In this document: piece by piece, positions 21,009-33,300 of the stretch
How the letters are laid out: each line of letters opens with the position of its first letter
Numbering within the stretch: position 1 is the first letter of the stretch
Assembly (NCBI GenBank): GCA_018398585.1
Contig: JAGTTD010000005.1
Span: forward strand, 12,079,355-12,143,354
Source: Simmondsia chinensis
Taxonomy: Eukaryota > Streptophyta > Magnoliopsida > Caryophyllales > Simmondsiaceae
DNA length: 64,000 nucleotides
Reading direction: 5' to 3'
Translations under genes and position numbers: made by a program
The notes under the pieces: generated by a model
Databases searched by the model: none
What the model was told of the DNA's origin: nothing
Seen by the model: the letters and a program-made list of their open reading frames with translations, nothing else

Positions 21009-21960
21009 TTTTTTTCGAAGCAAAATGGCTAGTCGAGACGTGCCCCTATTATCATGTGGGATAAAATTTTTACAAACCTAAGGGGGCAAACGATTTACGA
21101 CTACAATATATAGAAGTATAAAATAAAGCTTCTTTATACAAGCTCAGATGAAAAGTGAAATACTTCGAAAAGTTTGTAAAATAGTAAAGCAAAAAATATC
21201 TACAACAATAAGACACTTAAACTACACCTCAAGACCTCATGATTCATGGGCCTTCAAGCATGTTTCAGATAGTAGATTAAGCAGGTGCCTCATCAGGCTT
21301 CACTTTACAGGTGGTTGCAAGTGATTTGTAGTAATAGGAAATATGATTCTAAGGATCAATTATACAGAATTCTCGCCCTCTTATGGGCATTATGACTCAT
21401 TATAGAAGAGTCACAATGAGACAATGTTTCAAGGGTTAAGTGAGTCTTGTTGGAAGTGCAAGTAAAAGACCTAGATAAAAAAAATTATGTCATAGGGTAA
21501 ATTAGGGCTATCATTATTTGATTACTTGGGTGAAACTGAATTTGGAAAGTCTAGGGTGCATGCTAGGCAACATGTGGCTTTATTATCCAAAATTACCTAG
21601 GTTAACAAGTAATGTTCTGATACCAAGGGCTCAGTAATACTTTAGTCTTGTTGGCAGAAGCAGTAGCAGCCAAGGACAATGTTTATAAGTGTATCCATAT
21701 GTATTTTCACTGAGTTCACATTCAGGGAGCTAATCCAATTGTTATTAAAGTGATCCTAATAGAGTTTAAATGCTTACGGCACATTAGGACTTCCTTGAGG
21801 AGATGTAGGAAATGCTTGCTAAGTTTAATATTGTTTGAGTTCATTTCCAAAGAAAGTAATCTATGGATCTGATGGCAAATGCAAGTGATTTTCAGCAAAG
21901 CCAAGCAAAAGTGGAAGGGAAATAGTTACAGCACTTCGAAAAAGGCTATCTATCAATAAT
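21009..21960 (+). pseudogene. L1-type LINE C-terminal remnant, fragment 3
   Basis: Weak but ordered similarity. Just after the MITE a reading frame gives KWLVETCPYYHVG, KPKGANDLRLQYIEV and KASLYKLR, as in the region between RT and the zinc finger of plant LINEs. Around 21780-21900 an RNase-H-like MLAKFNIV and LMANASDF can be read. Many stops and frame changes. It could in part be chance similarity. Confidence 0.4.
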
Positions 21961-22762
21961 CTCCTTACCTTGAAAAAAATATTCTTTCATTAAAATTTTC
22001 CCCATTTTAGACATAATATTAGTATTCACCCTTTCATTTCTTTCATTCCTTTTTTTTTCTTCTTTCTTTCTTTTTGTTTTTTTGGATTTCAACTTTTCTT
22101 GTGATTAATTTGATCCAACTAAAAAAACTTTCTGGACTCAATGCACAGAAAGCAATCTCATTTGCAAATCTCATTTGAAGAAAGTTTTTTTGAGGTAAGA
22201 AGTATACTTAGCGCACTATTCAGAAATATTCCACCCTAAGGAGTTAACGTTAACTATTCGCTCTAGATTCAGAATTAGCCTATTTCCAAAATTAGCCTAT
22301 TCTCTATACCCCACTCCTCGGCCAACTTTGCCATTAAAGATCAATAGCTGCTACTTTGTACACTACATTGCTGACCTCCCAATACACACGAGGTATTCTA
22401 ATCATACTGAATCTTGACAACATCAACCAAGTGTCTTCACAATTTTTCTAACTTGCCAGGACTACATTCAAATAATGTTTCATGCCCACACTGTATTTAT
22501 GTAACTAAATAGTCAATTCTAAAGCTATGTTTGGTCCAACGAAAATTCCTTAATCTTTGTTTTCAAATATTTCCAAACAAAAATATAATTTGTTAAAAAT
22601 ATTAGCTTTACTAGCTGAAGAAAACAACTATATTTTACAAATTTATACAACTCACACTTGGTTAAGGTTACAGTGAGACATAAGATATAAGATTATGGCA
22701 AAAAATATTTACCCTCCATAAAGAAAAAATGAAATCCCCTTGAAAAAAAAATTCAACTTACC
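21961..22762. other. Non-coding AT-rich spacer
   Basis: A T-rich stretch lies near 22040-22085. No element end or gene was seen. It ends with TTACC, the target site of the following LTR element. Confidence 0.45.
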
Positions 22763-23720
22763 TGATAAGAAAAATAAATAACTTGGTACCAGAAATAACT
22801 GGGTAATACAATACAAGATCAAAATAAAATAATTTAAATAAGGAGGTGTACCTACCGACCTTGACTCCCAATGACAGTCTCTCTCCCCTCCTTTATTCTC
22901 TGTCTTCACTTTTTCTCTCTCACTCACTAGCACTCTTTTTACTCATCTCTCTCTCTTCACTCTATCTCGCCTCGCCTTTACTCTCCTTCTCACCCCGAGT
23001 TCGCTTGTCCCTCCTCGCTACATCTCACCCCAAGTTCGTCTCTCTCTCCTCACTACATCTCGCACCGAGTTAGCCTGTCCCTCCTCACTACATCTCGCCT
23101 CGACTTAGCCTCCTTCTTCCTCGCATCTCGCCCCGATTTTCCTCTCCTTGCCGCATCTCACCCCGTTTCTCTCTCTTGTCTTCACTTTCAACCAGCCTCT
23201 CCCCACTCTTCATTATAAATAAGGGGACACACACACATAAGGGGGCAGTCTCTCCACTCGACTCGTCCCCCCCTCTACCCGAAGCTCACTTTCTCTCTAT
23301 CTGTGCTCCAACTCTCTCTACCCAAGGATCTCTTCCACTCAGGTTCAAGTTTGACATACACCCAACTGGGTCACCACTTTGCTCAATTTTTCTCTCTCTA
23401 TCCGGCTTCCCTCTCTACACGGTACATTCTTCTCTCTTTTACCCGGAGCTCTACCCCGGTTTACACAAGTTATCATACCTTCTTTATTCAACCCAAGATG
23501 AGTATTTCATTATGTTTACTTATTCCCTATTTATTATTGTTATTCCTCGAAAATGTACTAACTTAAGCATAGGAGGGATCCCCCACGGGCTATGCCGGTG
23601 GGTCCCTCTAACAAGTTTGTTCGTCTCATAGGTTGAATCAAGTAATGGTCCTACTGCCTTTCCCAAAGAGCTTGAGCTCGGCTCTCCTAACCAAGAACCT
23701 CAAACTACTGTACCAAAACA
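22763..23720 (+). repeat. 5' LTR of LARD-like element (CT-rich)
   Basis: Strongly pyrimidine-rich on the plus strand between 22870 and 23450. Tandem units of about 36 bp with the core CTACATCTCGCCCCGAGTT lie at 22980-23165. A TATA-like CATTATAAATAAGGGG is near 23211. The short ORFs here reflect the CT-rich composition and are not genes. Confidence 0.83.
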
Positions 23721-23722
23721 GT

Positions 23723-23741
23723 TGGCGCCGTCTGTAGGAAT
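23723..23741 (+). other. Primer binding site of LARD-like element
   Basis: TGGCGCCGTCTGTAGGAAT begins two bases after the LTR end. This TGGCGCCG start is common to many plant gypsy-type elements. Confidence 0.7.
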
Positions 23742-24199
23742 GGAAACGAAATATGGTGGGACTTCACATCAACCTTACCTTTCTGCAAATCGCACCAAAC
23801 AGGCTTATGCCTCAGATGAGTCATTGTTTCTGTTTGCTTTGACTATGAGGAAGCCCTCCAATATATTGTCTTAGCAGCATCCTCGGGCCGGGTTTGAGCC
23901 CATTACATAAAGGTTATTTCTAATGCCTCCAACTTGCCTGCATAAGGTTAGTAAAATATGTCGGGACTTGATTTCGTTTTTGTGGCAATAGCCCATGGAG
24001 TGTGTGTGAATTATGAAACAATCACATGGGTAAATTCTTAGAATGCCACAAATACATCGCTAATCCTCAGTATACGGCTAAAAAAAATCTCATATTTAAA
24101 CCGGGTGCGAACCAATGAAACGACCCTAAAATAAAACTGAAAATTAAATACGTAAAATGGAAACAAAGTAGAATTTCACGACAAATACTCAGTTCGACT

Positions 24200-25310
24200 G
24201 ACCACAATTTAACTATTTTTACCAATTTCATCAAGTTATATTGATTCTGATCAAGTTAAATTGATTTCCGTCAAAATATACCGATTTTGGCAAGGTTTGA
24301 CCAAGTTTGGCCGACTTTGACCAGCTTTACCAAGTTTGATTAAGTTGGCTAGATTCGGCCAGATTCAAGCCATGATGGGATCATATGAAAATCCCAAACA
24401 AAGCTGCTTTCAAGAAACGTACAAAAATCTAAGTCTAACATGTAATCAAGGCTTACGATAATAACAACCAAGCAGTGTCCAAGATAAGAACATAAAAAGC
24501 AACAAATATCTACAAGGGCGAAATGCATCTCGGTACCGAGATGCAATCCGTCCATGACCAAGTAGAGCGACAAACAAGGACAAAAAAGGCAACCACCCGA
24601 AATCGAGCATCTCGGACCCATGGGCCAACGTGCCTCGAGATAGGACTAGGCGAAGTACATTTCCCCCCATTTGGTGTGGGGAAGGAGCCCGCTATTGTGA
24701 ATTGACAAATATAGGTCAAAACCTTGCTAGAAGGCGAGTGATTACAAATTCTCATTCTTGTGTTCAACAGACAAATAGCGATAGAAAGGAGGTTCGATAC
24801 AAGCCTCCCCATTATAGAACGAGCTTGTGTTTTTGAACCACCGGATGGCAAAAAACGAGCTAGACAACATGTGACGTTGTTACCGGAAAAACAAACAAAA
24901 TAAATAGCGATCAAAATTAGCAAGTTGCTGGTCCTCCTATAAGGATCGACAAAACTCATCAGCCTTTTTCAGTATTGGCTAGAATGAGGTGAATCGCATG
25001 ATAACATCCAACAAGAGACCTCTGCGTTGATTGAACTAAACTAAATGGTTCAATAACCTATGGTTTTCTGAATTGGAAAGGTTTAATGAATTGCATGAGT
25101 ACTTGCCTTTCAAAGACAGACGCTTCCATCATAGAAGGAGAGAAGTAAATGTGACAAACCCCACTTGGGAATGCACGATAGTCGACTTAACATATCTCGC
25201 ATCAGTCAGGTATGACTAAATTTGATCAAGTTTGGCCAAAGTCTGGCCAAGTTTATAGTTTTAAAACGTGTTTGATCAAGCTTGGCCATATTTCGCCAGT
25301 AGTGAGGGTG
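24200..25310. repeat. Diverged short repeats with the core GACCAAGTTTGGCC
   Basis: Clusters at 24225-24360 and 25200-25300 contain many variants of TTTGATCAAGTTTGGCCAA, itself partly self-complementary. They lie inside the LARD-like element. Confidence 0.55.
24510..24800. repeat. Internal module copy 1 of LARD-like element
   Basis: Begins at a 22-bp perfect palindrome (24524-24545, core CATCTCGGTACCGAGATG), followed by GAGCATCTCGG and GCCTCGAGATAGGACTAGGC. Diverged copies of the same order start near 25785, 27855 and 28420. Confidence 0.6.
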
Positions 25311-25784
25311 TTAACTTCTGTTAACCGGCTCTAGTTGCATTAACTGGGATTGATAGGCTTAGAGTGGATTGGTTAGAACTGGCTAGTTTTGAGCATCAAA
25401 GGCAAAATCAACTGGCCCTAGTTATGGTCGATTAATTGAATCAAAATTGATTTGACCTGATTGTTACCCCTCGATGCGTTACTGGGTGTAAACTACCGAA
25501 TGCGGTTTATTCTTCCTGACTAGGGGACTTGGCCCCCACCCTACGCTTGTTTCTTAATTGAATATTAGCCCACTCACTATACATACATCCACTCCCGACG
25601 GGCTATCCGAATGTGGGAAAACTTGAACCTCTCCCCTCTTACCCAACCTCCTATGTTGACAAGAACATAGTTATATGTCATATCCCTCGCTTAGTTGGCA
25701 TCAAATCTCTATCGGCCAAATACTATTTGATAACAACCATCAAACAGTACCCGTATAAGAATACAAGAAAAGGACGTATGGAAA

Positions 25785-26000
25785 ACAAGATGTATCTCGG
25801 TCCGACTCGAGTGCTGGACTACGATTAATTACAACTGCGTACAGCCTAAGCTGTGACCAAATAGCACAATGGCTACCTGGAATCATGGGTACCAAACCCA
25901 TAGGGGATCATGCCCCAACTTACACATCTCGCCTAAGAATCGGCCAATGACAAATTACCGATCAATACAGACAAGGGGCCAACTACCCGATATCAAGAGC
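25785..26000. repeat. Internal module copy 2 of LARD-like element
   Basis: ATGTATCTCGGTCCGA in place of the palindrome, followed by CATCTCGCC and a related downstream stretch. The most diverged of the four. Confidence 0.4.
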
Positions 26001-26694
26001 CTTGAACACAAGGGCATTACATCCCAAGTAGCGTTCAGGCCGAACATCCCTCTTATTGGGGATGACGGAGAGACTCTCCCCGATAAAACCATAAATATCC
26101 CCCACAACATTATTCTACCCGTTTGCAGTTAAACGAATGTTAGGCATGATTGATGTAAAACCAAAATACTCTTGAAGAGAGATAATAATGATCTAGAAAC
26201 GCATCTGCCTATCGGCTAATTCGTCCATGAGAGTTATGAAAGACTCAAATCAATGGAGTGCATAACAGCCCATAGCGGATGGATTGTTAAGGGAATTTGG
26301 CCATCCACCATGAGTCTAAGTCCATAACTGGGGGGACTTGAATGCATGATACGACCCAATGGTTAGTTTGCAGATGGGAGGCTTAGCGACTGACGTAATT
26401 AGGTTGTAAGGAGAAAGGTAATAAATACTACCACCATATTCACCCCAATTTACGGGCCAACATAATTGCAAACTTGGATCGCCCTTAATAAAGAAGCTGT
26501 TTGAACTCACCATATTTTCTGTTTAACTGTAAAGATCGCAGATGGGTTCTCAGGCACATGGTTGTCATCAACCTATGCTGGCTCTTATGTCAAATAAACT
26601 CACAGCCATTTGATACAAGGAGTTATTCAGCAATCACAACCATATGTAATCAGGCCCTGTCACCTCACGAGTATCCTAAGTGCCATTATATAAT

Positions 26695-27600
26695 ATCATA
26701 AGCCCCTTGAGGCAGGTGTTATTCATCGCCAAGTACTTCCGAGTACCCTCACACTTAAGCCATAACCCTTCTCAGGCAGGCCACATACATAAAGCTGTTA
26801 GCCCGTCTGTGGCAGGCGAGCTGCGTAAGCCATAAGCCCTCCTCAGGCAGGTAACACGCCATGTGTAAGCCGTAAGCCCGTCTATGGCAAGTGACACCCT
26901 AATATCTAAGCCGTAAGCCCTTCCAAGGTACGCAAAAATGTAAGCCCTTTCGAGGCGGGCAAAATATAAAAAGCTTGGCTATTAATAGCTCGGACATGAA
27001 TAGCTCAGAGTACCAATATGCGCCCTTCTGAAGCGGGTCCAATACATAAGCCGTAAGCCCGTCTGTGGCAGGCGAAATGCGTAAGCCATAAGTCTTTCTC
27101 ATGCCGGTAACACGCCTACAAAAAGCTGTCACCAAAAACAAGGACAAGAAAGAGGGTACCACAAAGCACATCCTAAGTTGTAAGCCCTCCTCAAGAGGGC
27201 GAGATACGTACGGAACAGAAGTCCTTCCCAAGAAGGCGAAGTACGTAGAAAATGTAAGTCCGTTCCAAGAAGGCGAAACATGCAGCAAACACATGACATT
27301 CTCAGGAAAGTGGAATACATGAGCCCTTCCTAGAAAGGCGGGATACCTAAGCCATTCAAAAGCGGAATACACTTGAACCATCAGACCTCCTAAAACAGGA
27401 GAAATACATCCAAGCCATCAAACCTTCTCAGGTTGGCATAACGCATTCAAACCATATGACCTTCTCAAGCGGGCATAATACATTCAAGATACTTCTTAGG
27501 TAGGTGCATTAAAAGCTGTGAGCCCTCTCAAGTCAGTATATCCTTCAAAACCCCTCACATGCTCACAACTCACTGTAAGCCCTCAAACGGCTGGCATTTA
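26695..27600. repeat. Array of about 43-bp units, each with a small hairpin
   Basis: Roughly 18-20 degenerate units with the pattern TAAGCC(G/A)TAAGCCC followed by a short stem-loop. Clear examples are GCCCTCCTCAAGAGGGC near 27184, CCTTCCCAAGAAGG near 27222 and CCTTCCTAGAAAGG near 27324. Longer blocks also repeat: AAGCCCGTCTGTGGCAGGCG is closely repeated near 26795 and 27055. The 160-codon minus-strand frame here is a by-product of the array. Confidence 0.7.
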
Positions 27601-27854
27601 TACTTACTAGATTCTGTACACCATTCGATTAGTATACGGGAAATCAAGTACAAAAGAAAATACATCATACGACTTTAAAAACTAAAAATTCGGATGAAGT
27701 AAACCGAATTCGGTCCAAGATAAGGAAGCCGCCCTTGAGTAGTGTAAGACTTCTTTTGTCAACCATCAAATACGCGACAAATCCGTTAAGCTTTGCCCTG
27801 ATAAGCAAAGACTCGACTACCCGAGTGAGGAATAGAGAAAGATTTTAGATACAA

Positions 27855-28070
27855 CAATGCTTCTCGATACCGAAATGTAACTCGCCTAGAATAATGTAAA
27901 GTAGACGCCAGCTAACGCAGATAATAAGAAATCACCCGTATCAAGCATTTCGGCCAAAGAACCCGTTACGCCTCGAGTTGACATCAGGCAAACTACCCCC
28001 CTCCCAGTTCGGAAAGGAGGCCTACCATCACCATAGGTCTACAAATACAGACCATAACCCTGAAGGACAA
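27855..28070. repeat. Internal module copy 3 of LARD-like element
   Basis: TGCTTCTCGATACCGAAATG in place of the palindrome, then AAGCATTTCGG and GCCTCGAGTTGACATCAGGC, then ACAAATACAGACCATAACCC matching ACAAATATAGGTCAAAACC of copy 1. Confidence 0.55.
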
Positions 28071-28419
28071 CAAGATCAACACAGGAATCTCCTCTTACAC
28101 TGAACTAAGAATACAAAAGGGAAAGGGCTCAAGAACCGCCCGCCATCAATAGAACATGTACTTAAACGGTTGGCGCCATAGCTCATTACCACGTAAGCAG
28201 CTCATTACTGCATAAGCATATTACTCCCCGACAAGATTTATAAAAATATCCGCCTATCTCGACCCTGCAGGTAATGCTTACCCTACAAATAGCCGTCTCA
28301 AATCAAATTCGCCAAATCAGTTAGGTTCGGCTGAATAAGTCAGATTCAAGTCAGAAAATTGAGCATCATAATATTACCCTAGTAAGGAATTGGAAAAAAA
28401 CGAGGAGCCCCAGGGGCGA

Positions 28420-28600
28420 AACACATCTCGGTACCAAGATGTGAGCTGCCATGCTCGATAATCGACAACTACCTACAAACAGACAACGGGAAAACCACTC
28501 GTAATCAAGCATCTTGGGCATAGGGACCCTCATGCCCCGAGTTCTTGTTAGGCAAAATGAACCCCAACTCGGCATCAATACTCAAGTAGGTCGAATGAGT
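28420..28600. repeat. Internal module copy 4 of LARD-like element
   Basis: CACATCTCGGTACCAAGATG (one mismatch from a palindrome), then AAGCATCTTGGGC and CCCCGAGTTCTTGTTAGGC. Lies just before the 3' LTR. Confidence 0.55.
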
Positions 28601-28723
28601 AGTTGGCTCCGAACAACCGTGATAGCTACGGTAAACATTTGAATAACTTGGGTTAGTCTCGTGATCATACTTCATGACCGAACTTGAACTGATCAAGTTC
28701 ACTCATAAGGTAGGGGGACTAAC

Positions 28724-29630
28724 TATTAAGGAAAATAAATAACTCGGTACCATAAGTAACCGGGTAATACAATACAAGGTCAAACTTAAATAAATTAAAG
28801 AAGGGGGTTTACCCACCGGCCATGACTCCCAATGACACTCTCTCCCCCCTCCTTTATTCTCTCTCTTCATTTTTTCTCTCTCTCTCACCAGCACTCTTTT
28901 CACTCGTCTCTCTCCCTCTCTTCACTCTATCTCGCCTCACCTTCACTCTCCTTCTCGCCCCGAGTTCGTCTGTCCCTCCTCGCTACATCTCGCCCCCGAC
29001 TTAGCCTCCTTCCTCGCATCTAGCCCCGATTTTCCTCTCCTTGCAACATCTCGCCCCGTTTCTCTCCCAACTTCACTTTCAACCGGCCTCTCCCCTCTCT
29101 TCATTATAAATAAGGGGACACACACATAAGGGGGCAGCTCTCTCCCTTTGGGGGTTCTTCTCTCTCCACTCGACTCGTTCCCCCTCTACCCGGAGCTCAC
29201 TTTCTCTCTATCTCTGCTCCAACTCTCTCTACCTAGGGATCTCTTCCACTCAGGTTCAAGTCTAACATACACCCGACTGGGTCGGCATTCCGCTCGGTTT
29301 TTCTCTCTCTATCCGACTTCCCTCTCCACACAGTACATTCTTTTTCTCTTTTACCCGGAGCTCTACCCCGGTTTACACAAGGTATCATACCTTCTTTACT
29401 CAACCCAAAATGAGTATTTCGTGAAGTTTACTTATTGCTATTTATTATTGTTATTTCTCGAACGTGTACTGACTTAAGCATCGGAGGGTCCCAACGGGGC
29501 TATGCCCGTGGGTCCCTCTGACAAGTTTGTTCGTCTCACAGGTTAAATCAAGTGATGGTCCTACTGCCTTTCCCAAAGAGTCTGAGCTCGGCTCTCCTAA
29601 CCAAGAACCTCAAACTACTGTACCAAAACA
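28724..29630 (+). repeat. 3' LTR of LARD-like element
   Basis: Same ends and TATA-like box (near 29103) as the 5' LTR, but about two fewer 36-bp tandem units at 28945-29065, which explains most of the 51-bp length difference. Confidence 0.83.
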
Positions 29631-30327
29631 TTATCCAAGACATTTTTCATATAAAAATATAATGTAATTGGTACAAACTTGCAAAAAAACATAATAGGAA
29701 TAAGACAACTCTTTCCAAAAAAAAAAAAAAAAAAAAAGAAAGAACAGAACTTCTCGGTCTGACAATGGTTTCTTCATAAACTGATTAACTTTCTACCATG
29801 TGCACGGTGAACATGATACAAAATATATATTGTTTCACACGCATGAATGACCACCACCCAGTACCAGCCAATCACTAATACAATCGTTATACTGTACAAT
29901 GAAATTAAAATCATTATTCTAGTAAGAATGACTGAATGAGTATTCAGTTAAAAAAAAAAATAAAGAAAAGAAAAAAGAAAACAGGCACTCCAATCAAAGA
30001 CTATAAACAAGAATGATAGGAAAACAAATGAACAAAAGAATAATCTGCAAGCTCAACAACCCGGAGCAAGCATACAATTTTCAAGAACAATGATATATAC
30101 ATTAAGGAAATCCTATTGTATCTGTATCTACATTAGCTAATTTTATGTTATCAACAAATGCCACCTAAGTTAATGTATAAAGAAAAAAATCTAAGGATAT
30201 CCATAGTGCTTGTATCGTTATTCTGATTGACGTACCTTTATCCATCAAACCTTCGCAAGAAGATTTACCATCATTAGAAAGTCCCAAAAAAGTGGAATCC
30301 CAACATGGAACCGCAATGATATGCTCC
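29631..30327. other. Downstream region of the OTU gene
   Basis: AT-rich with an A17-19 tract near 29718 and an A-rich stretch near 29950. The part next to 30327 is the likely 3' UTR of the minus-strand OTU gene. No other gene is seen. Confidence 0.5.
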
Positions 30328-33300
30328 TCATAATCCAAATGTCCACCATTTCTTTTTCTTATGCTCTGCAACAGGAAACTCTGTATACATCCAAGTGAAC
30401 AAGTTAGCATATTTTTGTTTCCGAAGCTTTTCCCAATTTTTGATGAAAAGGGATGAAAGACACAGACTCTTCAACTGTTTTCCAGTTTCCCCCCTTCATA
30501 TTAAAAAATTGAAGAACATCTTTCCCTTATTTTCCAAATTTTCCTATGTAATTGAGGTTATTTTCGTGTTCTTAAAATTTTCAAGTGTTCTCCAATTTCC
30601 CAATTTCCACAAAGAATATTAAGAAAAGCAGAGATATAAGAACTAGGAAAATGTTCATGAACCAGTTATACCATCACATCGCACATTGCTGTTCGACCAT
30701 TTTCTTATTGAGAAAAGGAAGTGCTGTGGAAAAGGGAAAGGGTTTGTGTCCTTGTTCACTGTATGCCCGCAACCTAGGACCAAAGGTTCTAGGTTCAAAT
30801 CCCCTTATCCTCAACTTGCTTACCTATCGAAAAAGGAGTGTCGTTCTAAACGTAACGCAATGAGTCATGCTTGTCAATGAGTGTTTTGTACCATCATAGT
30901 CATAGAATCAAATAAAGATTGTTATGCAACTCAACTACCACCACATACCAATCATGAGCTGGCTATTACACGATCGGCCATTACACAAAGCTAATTTTGC
31001 AACAACTTTCATAATGCATATATAGTGTATTTCGTTCATCATACTTACAAATATGTTTCAATGCATAATATTGTACTTTATAAACACTAGGCGCCTGTTT
31101 GATAACAGAGAATTTTTCAGTTTTCCACATGTTCAACAGTCTAGTTTTCTAATTGGAGAAGTTGAAAACAGTTTTCCAGTTTTCCCTATTCTTTCACAAA
31201 TTTGGAAACTGTTTCCCAATTTTTTTTTCACAAAATAGGAACCTTGTTTTCCAACTTTTTCCCCACCCCCCCTTTCACATTTTCAGACTATTCACTCATT
31301 TTATAATATTTTTCTATATACCCCCATATCCTCCTCTTACATAAATGATTTTGGAGTACTTAAGGCTAGGTTCCTAATTTTAAAAGCGATAAATGATTTC
31401 TAAGGTAAAGGACAAATAAAAGGATCATGCAAGTTGTTTAATTATAGACACTCATCTTTGCAGAATGTGATAGAGCGGGCTTTAGGGGAAGGCTAGGTTC
31501 CTTTTTTCAAAAGCGATACTAAACTATCGACTAAGGTAGAGGTGTAAACGAATAGAACATTTGATGAACTACTTGTTTTCGAAATCGATTAGGGCTCGTT
31601 TGTGTTCATTATGAGGGCTCGATAGCTTATCGAACCTAGTTCGAGTAGGATCGATAAGCTTAACGAGCCGAGTTCGAATAGGGGGTGCTCGGTCGGTTAA
31701 CATTCGTGAATAATTAATAAAGAGCTCGTTAAGGGCTCATTAAAAGCTCGTTAAGAGTTGATATTGGTTCAAAAGTGGTTCGATAATGGCTTGATAGTAA
31801 CTTGAAAAGCGTCTGTAGCGAACACATCTCAATAGCAAGCTCCACTTGGTTTTAAGCTTGATTGGGCTCGATAATGAGCTAGACTCTACTCGATAACAAG
31901 TTCGAATCAACTCGATAAGCCTAACAAGTCGAGCGGAGCCAAGTATCGAGCACAATGAAATCTTATCAAATCAAACTCGAACAAGGATTGGAAAAGCTCG
32001 ACAAGAGCTCGGCTCGAACTTGAGCTCGATAAGCCTTATCAAGCTCGAGTTCGATCAAGGGGGTTCTTGGCTAATTTACGCCACCACGCTAAGACAATAA
32101 AAGTTGATTCATATATCGTGTTGTACATTATTTATGTACCATTCTCAGTTTTCAAAAAACAAAGATCATTTGCACGCATTTTGCAATTTTTTATGTTGCA
32201 AAAAGAAAACTAGAGATGAAAAGGAAAAATGAAAATGGAAAAGGAAAACTGTTTTATGCTATCAAACAAGCCCTAAAGTACTCTTATAACAACTTCCATA
32301 ATGCACAAACATTTTTTTTGCCAAAAGGAAAGGATGCATAGATTATATATTAACCACAAAATTTAATGTGTATATATTATATTAAATTTATTAAAATAAA
32401 GTAATAAATGGGCTAACATATTGAAACTATTAAAAGAGATATAAAAAGTGATGCTTATACGATTTTTCATTCAAATATGTGCAAATGTACAGCTTAAAAA
32501 TAGCTGCGAGGATAAAAATAACTGGTCATTAAAATGAATTTGGAAAGTTGGTGGGGCTCCTAAGGTTATCTATGTGGCAATTTGCCATAACGCACTTCCT
32601 ACATGCTCTACTCTTGTATCTAGAGGCATGAGTATTCCCAAAATTTGTCTCCGTTGTAAAGAATGTGAAGAGACTATGGATCACTTGTTTCTTCAATGCT
32701 CATTCACTAGGCAATATTACGCCTTACTCCTTAGGCAAGGAGGTATTAGGCAGCTTCCCCTATACACGGGGATTCATCTTTGGCTTCAGGATTCAAGGTG
32801 CCAAAAAGGCAAAGACAAGACATATAGACTTGAAGAAGTCATAACTATTCTCTAGGTTTTATGGAAATCTAGAAATGATGTTGTATTCTAAGGTAAGGAT
32901 TCTAATCCTAGTAGCACCATTCTTCAGGTTGATAAAATGTTTGTTGAATGGGACTCAGGAATAGTTCGAGCATAGATTTTAAATCCCAGCCTATCACTAG
33001 TTGGAAAACTCGGTCCAGATATCAGACAAAATGGGTCCTTGTGGAGACCGAATGGATCAAAGTTAACTGTGATGGATTAAAAAGAGCTGAGCACTCAATT
33101 TTTGGGTATATTATTCGCGATGCTCGAGGAAGAGTTCTTAACTATAAGTCTGGAAATGTTGGGAATGCTCCGATTCTTTTAGCTAAGGCTTAGATTGTTA
33201 GGGAAGGAATTAAAAAGTGCTTAAATATGGGATTAAACCAGATGCCTAGTGAAAGTGATAAGTTCACAATGATTTGAGTCAACTATTGCAAATACTAGTG

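Larger units (their letters stand above)
22763..29630 (+). mobile_element. Large non-coding LTR element (LARD-like)
   Basis: LTRs at 22763-23720 (958 bp) and 28724-29630 (907 bp) share ends (TGATAAG / TATTAAG ... TACCAAAACA) and most of their length. Flanks TTACC (22758-22762) and TTATC (29631-29635) form a 5-bp duplication with one mismatch. The PBS starts at 23723 (TGGCGCCGTCTGTAGGAAT) and the purine tract GGTAGGGGGACT lies at 28709-28720. The 5-kb interior has no gag or pol trace on either strand; it consists of diverged internal repeats. It is therefore non-autonomous and would need enzymes from another element. The superfamily is not decided by the sequence. Confidence 0.85.

Noticed and set aside
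22846..23631. Several Ser/Leu-rich ORFs in the LARD LTRs (also 28822-29477)
   Set aside because: Products of the CT-rich composition of the LTR, not conserved between the two LTRs in frame.
26899..27381. 160-codon minus-strand open frame
   Set aside because: It reads through the repetitive hairpin array. The protein is a repeat of array-derived words with no homology, and overlapping frames on both strands are equally open.
30790..30803. tRNA gene suggested by a B-box
   Set aside because: No cloverleaf can be built around it, and the same context recurs with a fixed A-rich ending, so it is a SINE.
30585..30880. Plus-strand ORFs of 64-92 codons
   Set aside because: They read across intron sequence and a SINE of the minus-strand OTU gene.
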